The notes under the pieces: generated by a model
Databases searched by the model: none
Told to the model about the DNA's origin: nothing
Seen by the model: only the letters and a program-made list of their open reading frames with translations
Shown here: positions 56,869-64,000 of the stretch, one piece after another
Numbering within the stretch: the stretch's first letter is position 1
How the letters are laid out: the number at the start of each line of letters is the position of its first letter
Program-made: the position numbers and the translations under genes
Origin: Macropodus opercularis
Lineage: Eukaryota; Chordata; Actinopteri; Anabantiformes; Osphronemidae
DNA: 64,000 nucleotides
NCBI GenBank assembly: GCA_030770545.1
Contig: CM061090.1
Coordinates: 15,348,501 to 15,412,500 of the forward strand
Reading direction: 5' to 3'

Positions 56869-57156
56869 GTGGATGCTAAGCTTGACTTCAGGGGAACCTG
56901 CCCCAAGTCATTCAAGTATCCATCTCACACGTGTTACTGTCTGCGTCCCTCCCAGACCATTACTGACCTGCCACAAAACCAGTTATGCCTAATGGATGTT
57001 ACAGGCAGCAACACAGTCACTATAGTGGTTCCAGAACTTGCCCCAGTACTTGACCCTGAGCACCGCAGCCTCTCACAGTGCTCGTCCGGTCTTTCCTCCA
57101 CAGGTTCCAGCTCTGCTACAGCAGGCACTGACTCATGCCACCAGTTACGACACTAG
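56869..57156 (+). other. Unrecognised 95-codon open frame
   Basis: The frame ends in a stop at 57154-57156 and reads as a Ser/Thr/Gly-rich C-terminal-like peptide (SSGLSSTGSSSATAG) after a more hydrophobic stretch (NTVTIVVPELAPVL). It has no ATG start and no polypyrimidine-AG acceptor immediately upstream. The minus strand is also open across it. It could be a terminal exon of an unknown gene, but chance is more likely. Confidence 0.15.
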
Positions 57157-58439
57157 TAAGAGACAACATGTGTGACAAATCAGACAGGGAAAATTAGGAG
57201 AGAGCATTTGTCTGCATATGCAAAACATTCCCTTTGTTGGGCTTGTCATGCTTTTGCCTCTTCGCTGCACCTGTTGTCACTTTCATTTACACAAAAGCAA
57301 TTTGCCCAGATTCACAATGACTTCTGTTTCCTAAATTGACAGATTGATTTCCCTGAAGTTTAACTGACTTGGTTTTATACTGTGATCATAAAGTGATCCT
57401 TAATTCTCTTTGAGCACTGAGCTTTGTTAGAAGAGGCTAAATGAAGCTGGCACAGTTGGTAAAAAGCAGCTAATTTAATGTCCAAGGTATAAGTAACTCC
57501 ACAGGGGGTCACAAGTCGATCAACAGGATAAGAACCTGGATGTGTGAGGTCAGAGCTGGGCTTTGTCAAATGAAGTATTTCAACTACATGCACAGCTGTG
57601 CTATATTAAACAGCTGGCTTTACAACACCCACCATTTTAGCATATTATTGTAACCGTGCAGATTCTGTGTTATTATTTATTCACATGAGAGGTGAAAGTC
57701 ATTCTCCCTCCACAATATCAACATAGCAAAGCATCCACTTAGTGTGTCCAGTCCCCGGCAGCCTCAGAGAGAAGAGAAAGTTTCCCACCACAAGTCGAAC
57801 ATCAAACGTTTTCTCTCCCAGAGCGATGGGAAAAAACTGAAACTCAACCAATGTTAAATTTAAAACATGACCCTAATGTTTTTCTCAGTTGCTGTGAATC
57901 TGTTCGATGACTGAGCCCAAGATCTTCGGCTGTTTGGGGCCTTTGTGCTGCTTCATAAATTCTACTTATTCAGTCATTTACACAAACCTTGGCCTGACTA
58001 TTCATAGATGTGGATGTGAATACTGGTGCATCATGGCTCCACACACTCGTGCTCATCAACGCACACACATATTCGGCACAGAGTCAGTGACTTGCCATAA
58101 GGTGGAGCGCAGATAATAGATTTAGGCAACTGTAAGCAGATTTGGGCGTGCGCCTTACTTAAAGGCAGATCATTCGGTGGCTGTAAACAGGCTTTGGAGA
58201 AATCAAACCGTTAAATGGAAAATACATTTATTAATTCAATCCGCTTAGTTCAGGTTCAGCTCCTTTCCTTCAAATTAAGTTTGCTGGATTTCACAGGATA
58301 TTAGCAGGCATGAAGAAAAGAGTTGCATCGGGATGGCTGCCGCGTTGTCGCAGTCATGTAGGTGCCTTGATGGCACTTTAACCTCGACTCAGAAATGCCT
58401 CGGTCTGAAAAACAGCAGCAACGACATAAAACAAATAAA
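57157..58439. other. Non-coding block, nothing recognised
   Basis: No gene, RNA gene or interspersed repeat was recognised. Confidence 0.5.
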
Positions 58440-58640
58440 GCAAACGGTGGTAGAGATTGAATTCTCCACAGCTGGGTGAATAGCTTTCATGTAGTGGGTG
58501 CAGCAGGTAAAATGAGAGAATAGCCAGGAAATGCTTTCCCGTCACAGTAATGGCGGCTTATTTCAAAGAAGAGCCAACAGTTATTAACTTCCTTAATGCC
58601 TAGAATTTCTATTTTACTGCTATAAATGGACGGTGCAGCC
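58440..58640. promoter_or_regulatory. Candidate conserved non-coding element
   Basis: CACAGTAATGGCGGC, ACAGTTATTAACTTCC, CCTTAATGCC and CTGCTATAAATGG words in repeat-free DNA. Texture only. Confidence 0.28.
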
Positions 58641-59319
58641 CTAGAAAGCTGGCAGGATTTGAATACATTATGTTCATTGTATACTCTAAGTTGCGTGAAT
58701 CCACAGAAATCTCTTTCATCACAAGTAGAGAAGGGAGGTGATGCATGTGGTTTATGCTTTGCTTTTTCTGAAACCAGCAACCTCTCAGTTACAGTCCCAC
58801 CTGTCTCTATGGTGTCTGGACTTACTTTATTCTCCCAGCAGCTGCAATCTCATTTCTTTATCCTCGAGTGGAAGAAAAAGAAGAAAAAGATGAAAGAAGT
58901 GCGATTCTGAATCCAGCCAGTTCACACCTGGTCAGGATGATGGACAATGGTGAGAGAGTTATCTACAAAAGCCTGAGACCGTGCGAAATTCTCTCTGCTC
59001 CTACTGAAAGTTTCAACGCTGATCTTTAGAGCTGGCTGTCAATATGTGAAGGTCAAGCCTCGAGGCTGAACTCGAAACCGCTGTGGGCCTCATGAAACAT
59101 GGAGGATGCCTCGCCGTGCCTTGCCATTTCTCTTCGGCCGTCTAAGTCGCACCCCTGCTGCACCTAACGTTCGCGTTCCCTGACCTTCTCGTAACTCGGT
59201 TCCTGAGTTAGAGGTTTCATGCAGTCCAGCTCATGAAAACGTGTTTACAGCTACGGTAACAGGGATTTAGTGCCCAACAAAATCAGCACTGCACAAAATG
59301 GAAATTCAAACCCCCCAAC
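58641..59319. other. Non-coding block, nothing recognised
   Basis: A/G-rich near 58870-58900. A CpG-bearing patch lies at 59080-59180. No gene. Confidence 0.45.
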
Positions 59320-59470
59320 AAAAAATGATTTATGTTGTTGAGTCTGCTAAATCACCCTCAAAAAATAATACATCACTTTAGCACTGGCACAGCTAATCGC
59401 TAGCCTAATGGAATGTGTGCCTGCCATATTGATCAGGAGCACAGCAATCACTCAAACATCCCTTGAATGA
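59320..59470. promoter_or_regulatory. Candidate conserved non-coding element
   Basis: AATGATTTATGTTG, AAATAATACATCAC, AGCTAATCGCTAGCCTAATGG and CATATTGATCAGG words in repeat-free sequence. Enhancer-like texture. Confidence 0.33.
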
Positions 59471-60245
59471 TCCACTCTATGAACACATGATCAGCCCTCT
59501 GCACCTGCTTGTGACTGCCAATCAATATTCCCAGAAAGAAAAAAAGCGCTATTTCCCAAATCAGATGCTGGAAATGGTTTCTAAGGTCGGAGTCGTGTTT
59601 TGCAGGAATTCGAGCGTTTCTTGTTTTGAATTAATTTTTTTGTAGATAGCCGTGTTGGGTTTCGTTTGGACAGAAAGAAAGCAGAGATTTATTACTAAGG
59701 GTTGAAACATACTTGGAACCCTGCCCGCAGTGCTCCAAATGTGTTCCAAGCTGTAGTAATAAATTATTTATTATGAAAACCAGCCTTTTTGTTACCATAG
59801 TGTTTCAAAAACAGAGCAGCAGCTCCTGATCTGGTAAGAATTCAACACTCTGATCAAGGATCAGTTGGCCACTGCTTGAGGAATAAAGGGTCAGGAACCT
59901 TGAAGCAGTGGTTAAGGATGCTCACAAAATACATTCTACTGCGCATTCAGTCCTATTATTTCTAAATTCTGAATATCTACAGACACATCAGAGGAACAGA
60001 TACAAGTTAAAACTAATTAGATTTATTTATTTATATTATTTAAGTTAAAATAAAACCATCAGTACTTAAGACAGACTTTTATGAGCAGTTCCTTGAACAC
60101 TGGGTGAGAACCTTGCCAATGTCGAAACCCATTCGAATTAAGTGTTCACTTTGTGGAGATGTACAGTACAACAGCTCGCACTGTGCACTGATTGAGTGTT
60201 TTGATGGAAGTCACGGTTTAATGGTCTAAAGCTGATCTCAAACCG
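59471..60245. other. Non-coding block, nothing recognised
   Basis: A short TTTA-type stretch lies near 60021-60040. No gene or repeat family. Confidence 0.5.
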
Positions 60246-60263
60246 CCACACACACACACACAC
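60246..60263. repeat. (CA)9 dinucleotide microsatellite
   Basis: Nine CA units. Confidence 0.95.
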
Positions 60264-60528
60264 ATTCTGAATATAGGTCTAGTAGCGGAAACGTGTGAAG
60301 CAATTCACAGCCATTTCCAACTCAATTAGCACCAAGCTCGTGTTGGTTTATTGCCGGAATTAGAGGTTCGTTATGATTCAGGATGGCTTTCATTCCTCTC
60401 TGAATGCTCCAGTCTTCTCAAACCTCTCAAGACTTCTTCAGAGCCATAATGTGGAGATAACAACATGAATCAACAAGCACAACAAAACACGCTCTCGCGG
60501 TGGCAGGTGTTGAGGCCCGACCTGCTTA
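60264..60528. other. Non-coding spacer
   Basis: Plain sequence leading into the CTCF-type motif. No gene. Confidence 0.4.
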
Positions 60529-60545
60529 ACGCCCTCTGGTGGCGC
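60529..60545 (-). promoter_or_regulatory. CTCF binding motif, minus strand
   Basis: The minus strand reads GCGCCACCAGAGGGCG. It matches 13 of 14 positions of the CTCF consensus CCASYAGRKGGCRS. CTCF sites of this quality commonly act as insulators or loop anchors. The motif sits in CpG-bearing DNA, so it could be methylation sensitive. Binding is inferred. Confidence 0.6.
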
Positions 60546-60840
60546 TTACGCACCCTGGAGAAACAGATTAAAGCTCTTGTGCGGACGTCCTCCCGCAGCA
60601 GCACCACTTCATTAGCACCAGCAGCGCCGCGTTGTACGTACAGCTTCATTTGCATGTATTTACTGTCCTGCGTTAACAGCGCTTGTCTTCTGGATTCCCT
60701 GGCTCTGGAGGACTTTACTCCCACTCCACTCGTACAGGTGGACGGCACTTACAGCACAGCACAGCGACACGCAGCTGCCCGTGAGCTCTAAATACCCTTG
60801 GCAGATAAAAGCAGGGTGAACATAACATGGCCATCGACGA
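60546..60840. other. Non-coding block, nothing recognised
   Basis: GC-richer, with the same 108-codon frame (60465-60791) running from the CTCF motif into it. The minus strand is open too (60470-60748). Neither frame is recognisable. Confidence 0.4.
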
Positions 60841-60841
60841 T

Positions 60842-60945
60842 TCCTACCAGGAGCTTGTTGGGGTGGATGGAAAAACACAGGGGAGTCGAGTTCAATCCCA
60901 GCGCAAGTCAACACCACCAAATGTAACCGAGACCCTTACTGTGCA
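60842..60945 (+). mobile_element. tRNA-derived SINE head
   Basis: An A-box-like phrase (about 60851-60862, AGCTTGTTGGGG) precedes a B-box-like GAGTTCAATCC (60888-60898) by about 37 bases, then CCAGCGCAAGTCAACACC and GACCCTTACTG, which resemble the body of fish SINEs. Diverged and truncated; family not assigned. Confidence 0.45.
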
Positions 60946-61598
60946 TAACCGTAATTAACACAGTGATGATTTGGTGCTAGTGAAAACATTTTGTTTGTTC
61001 ACTGTGTGTTTTGTTTTTTATCGCATACTTGTGATAAACAGCCGAGAAGTTCAAGCTTCATCAGGTTATCCCAACGTAGTACAGCTGCAGGCCAAGGCGG
61101 GTCAGCCTTCCAAATAGCAAGCCTAATTAAAACACATCCCACTATCGCGTGCTTCACAGATGACAAGTGATCACAGGATCTCGCTAATAATCATCATCAG
61201 GCTTTGAGTTGTTTTTCTGCTCGCCGTCTCATCTCGCTTCACACCGCTCGTTTCCATTCTGATTCTGCTCTTAATTGGTCTTTCATGGTTTTTGACGTCT
61301 CCCTCTTGAGTTTTCACTTCTTCCCGTTTGACCCGGAGAAGTTGGGATTGTTGATCTTCTATAAATCTGTCAGGTTTAACGCATAACTCCATCTTTAGTG
61401 TCTTTAGGTCTATCTTTTGCTTTTATTCAAGTCAACTTTTCAGCTTCTCCTCTCTCAGATATTTGTCTCTCTCGTCTTGGTATTCTGCCTCTGCCTTTTC
61501 CGTTCCTCTCAGCCTCATCCGTCTGCTTCTCTCACTTTCCTGGATGGTGCTAGAAGGCTTTACCAAAACAGCAATCTGTCAAGGCCATAGGATACATT
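60946..61598. other. Non-coding block, nothing recognised
   Basis: Pyrimidine-rich on the plus strand at 61200-61540. Frames of 60-80 codons are unrecognised. Confidence 0.5.
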
Positions 61599-61612
61599 TT
61601 GCCATCTGCTGT
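61599..61612 (-). promoter_or_regulatory. CTCF-like motif, minus strand
   Basis: The minus strand reads ACAGCAGATGGCAA, matching 12 of 14 positions of the CTCF consensus. It lies about 1.07 kb from the stronger motif at 60529 in the same orientation. Confidence 0.4.
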
Positions 61613-61720
61613 AAGATTAAATTAGGGGAGGTTGTGTATCTCTCATTGTTTGGGCTGCATGTGCCCTCTACGATATTCCCTTTCACATCAGGCTTAACAT
61701 GCTGATATTGCGTAAGAGAT

Positions 61721-61753
61721 GGAGGGGGAGAGAAGAAGACGGAGGGGGAGAGA
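61721..61753 (+). repeat. Purine-rich tandem duplication
   Basis: GGAGGGGGAGAGA occurs at 61721-61733 and again at 61741-61753, a 20-base period inside a purine-rich stretch. Confidence 0.75.
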
Positions 61754-63723
61754 TGACCTGGATGACAACCAAAGTTGAGATGAGCGTTTGTGCTTCGTGA
61801 GATTAGTTGGCATGTCTTTGTGCCATCTTTATTTTCTATGGACTCAGATGTGCTCTGGCAGACACACAGCTCCAAATGGCTCTTTTCCTGTTTCATTTTG
61901 TTGCCCGTATATACGTCCTTGTACAGTGAGTACAGTAGTTGCTTTAAGTGCCACTGGGGGGGCGGTATTGTTCAGAAATGCTTTAGAGACTCAATGCTTC
62001 CCCAACAACCTGCTTCTCAGTGGATGTTGTTTTCATCCATGTCCTACACAAATCCATATACTAGAGAGCAGGCATGAGCAAAGAGGACGCGCACAGCCCA
62101 TAAGAAAGGCATTGCTAATTACAGAAACTAAATTTCAACAGCGTCTTTGACCTATTGTAACACTTTCGAGCAGGTCTCTCATTAAAATGCTAATTTGCTT
62201 TTAATAAAACGTTTCCATATGCCCAAAGGTGTTAAAACAGGCCATGCGATGGTTTCCTGTAAACAAAGTTTCTGTTTAAAATGCACGTTTTCAATTATCA
62301 GAATGCAACGCTGGGTTTTTCTAAACGTGTCTGTCGCTCGTGTGCTCAGATCTGTGCACTTGAGCAAAGAAGGTGGGAAAGCTTCCAAACATTGTGGGTG
62401 AAATGCAAACTTTAAATTACGCAGACAAAAATTCCCAAGGTGTGAAGAAACTGAACAGAACAAAACAAATTCTTTGAATGTACCCGAGTAGCTGAACGCA
62501 TTCACCAGTTCCCCTACATTGACTTAAGAAACTGCTTTAAAGACCTCCTGACCTTGTGAAGCTGAATGATCCTCCATTTCCCAGACAATGCTATAAAGCT
62601 ACTACAGGCGTGGGTGCCGTCTGATCTCACAGCCCTCAGTCATTTCGGCAGATGTGTAATGTGCTTCACCTGCTAAATGACGGGGAAATGGGCTTGTGTG
62701 AAATGGACTGGACAAATGGAGCCTGGACCTCTCTGTGTCTGTCCGGGCAATTAGGGAACAGATTAGCTCAACCACAGAAACAATTCAGCATTTGCTAATA
62801 GACCAACATCTCAGCTGCAGCTCTCTTTTAATGATGATTATAAAGTCACATGACCTGGTACACAACGGGTCTACATGCAAAAATACCCCACATGTAAAGA
62901 AAAACATGCTACAGTAGGATGGTAGAGGTGGATGGAGAGAGGCAGTCTGCGAGAGAAAGCAAAGCCACAAATGAACGAACGCAGGCAAGAGCCCCGGCCG
63001 ACCCTTCCAGTGACATCTGGACAGCGGTAATAACACGGTGCAAAATGCCATCCCACAGAAACTGCATATTAACACCCAGCTAGTGGCGTGCTAATGGCAG
63101 TTATCACCGGCGCTCTGCTCAGCTGTCCCTTCAACAGGCCAACAGGAAAGGAGAAGCAGCGTCAGAGCCACAGCCAGATTTATTCAGTGTAGCGCAGAAT
63201 AAAAAGGTTGCTATAGGAGTTTAGCTGAATGTGTGAAAGTAGAGATCTATTAACCTCCACTGTGTGTTTTAACAAGCATAAAAACACAGTAGGTTGCTGT
63301 AAAGCGTCGTGCGAATCACTATATCACAAAGACCGTGTTTACTTCAATACAAATGTTGTGACAACGAGATGAAAACTAAGTACTACACAGTGATAGCATT
63401 GAAAATTAATTGACGCTTAGAACAGTGTGTAACACTTCACACGCAAGGATGCGTCACGCCACTGACACTGTTGTGTTAATGTTACATTTGCCTCGCTGAG
63501 CAGGAACACTTTGGATTTACAACTCTGTCTACAGGTCAGCTCACAGGTCACCAAGAAAGACGCTGGTAAGTGTTTCCGTGTGTTGCATCAATGAGCCAAG
63601 TGAAGTGGTCGTTGAGCAGGTCAAACACAAAAAGAAATGTACATTACGTTAGACCTGTATATAATTTTTCAACAGAGGAAGTTTGAGTCAGAAGAAATGC
63701 AAGCTCAATATTACCTCCACACA
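61754..63723. other. Non-coding block, nothing firmly recognised
   Basis: Repeat-free patches with homeodomain-type words lie at 62175-62290 and 62620-62720. A short inverted pair (ACTGTGT.../...ACACAGT) is at about 63258-63289. No gene. Confidence 0.45.
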
Positions 63724-64000
63724 TACAGTTGCAACAAAACGTAAGTGAACCCTTTGGGATCACATGGATTCCTGCATAAATTGGTCATAAAATGTGTTTC
63801 TGATCTTCATTTAAGTCACAATAACAGAAAAACACAGTCTGCTTAAACTAAAAACTGCACAAATATGATATGTTTTCATGTTTGTATTGAACATAATGTG
63901 TAAACATTCACAGTGTGTAGTGTGAAGTTGGAGCCAGGAGTCGCCAACCTGCTTAAAGTGTTGGTTAAAGCTGTGTCCTGCCCTATGAAAACACACTCCA
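63724..64000 (+). mobile_element. Tc1/mariner transposon, 5' end, cut by window edge
   Basis: A TA dinucleotide (63724-63725), the integration target of this superfamily, is followed by CAGTTGCAACAAAACGTAAG, the start of a teleost Tc1-like terminal inverted repeat. Phrases such as GTGAACCCTTTGGGATCACA, AATTGGTCATAAAATGTG, CAGTCTGCTTAAACTAA and CCTGCCCTATGAAAACAC follow in family order. The last of these normally lies shortly before the transposase start codon, so coding sequence, intact or broken, would lie beyond 64000. Compared with the family, the inner direct-repeat copy is not recognisable near 63920, suggesting an internal deletion. The frame 63811-63996 on the minus strand is not a gene. 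Confidence 0.82.

Noticed and set aside
57228..57250. Sequence beginning TTCCCTTTGT, like the seed of miR-204/211
   Set aside because: Only about ten bases match and there is no hairpin with a complementary arm.
16243..60655. Perfect octamer words ATTTGCAT at 16243, 39603, 43816, 45396 and 60648 (plus ATGCAAAT at 47275)
   Set aside because: Six copies is only mildly above the few expected in AT-leaning DNA; reported only where they fall inside a CNE-like block.
61949..61966. CTCF-like CCACT followed by a G7 run and CGG
   Set aside because: The G run is one base too long for the consensus to align.
1..64000. Prokaryotic features (operons, CRISPR, phage, insertion sequences)
   Set aside because: No long adjacent frames, ribosome-binding sites, regularly spaced repeats or IS-type genes; the repeats present are vertebrate/teleost types.
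1..64000. Endogenous viral sequence
   Set aside because: No gag, pol or env-like frames seen; the only LTR-like signals (near 1.2 kb and 4 kb) are weak and lack coding sequence.

Overview
The window looks like non-coding nuclear DNA from a ray-finned fish, most probably a percomorph teleost. The case rests on the 5' end of a fish-type Tc1/mariner transposon at the right edge (63724-64000), two degraded L2/Maui-like LINE tails (29606-29783, 32558-32652), a familiar percomorph interspersed repeat (46405-46600), several tRNA-derived SINE heads, and many CA/GT microsatellites. Species cannot be named. Nothing bacterial, plasmid or phage-like is present: no operon-like gene packing, no ribosome-binding sites in front of long frames, no CRISPR array.

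I find no protein-coding gene I can defend. The longest open frames (about 140-175 codons at 27679-28104, 37011-37535 and 41123-41575) resemble no family I recognise, overlap low-complexity DNA or open frames on the other strand, and lack convincing splice or start context. The segment is best read as an intergenic region or a large intron.

What stands out is regulatory. A near-perfect RE1/NRSE (REST-binding) element lies at 55552-55572, which suggests control of a neuronal or neuroendocrine gene in cis. Near it is a strong CTCF-type motif on the minus strand (60529-60545) with a second weaker one at 61599-61612, and a plus-strand CTCF-like motif at 26386-26399 would be convergent with them. 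Other defined sites are a perfect RFX X-box palindrome (7311-7324), an X-box/E-box composite (11297-11314), a T-box/Hox-Pbx composite (18594-18606) and a perfect 22-bp palindrome (11839-11860).

Layout: 1-7.3 kb is mostly featureless, with a long GT microsatellite and an LTR-like segment. 7.3-12 kb holds X-boxes, a CpG-rich element and several blocks with the texture of conserved non-coding elements (CNEs). 12-18 kb is mainly plain DNA with a SINE and homopolymers. 18-25 kb has CNE-like blocks, a G24 tract and microsatellites. 25-35 kb is mixed, with two L2 tails. 35-50 kb is the densest CNE-like stretch, especially 41.8-44.2 kb. 50-64 kb carries the RE1, the CTCF-like motifs and the Tc1 element.

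The CNE calls are inferred from sequence texture only (clustered TAAT/ATTA homeodomain cores, octamer, SOX, E-box and Pbx words in repeat-free DNA) and need cross-species alignment. Taken together the window is compatible with a cis-regulatory landscape of a developmental or neural gene outside it, but the target gene is unknown.
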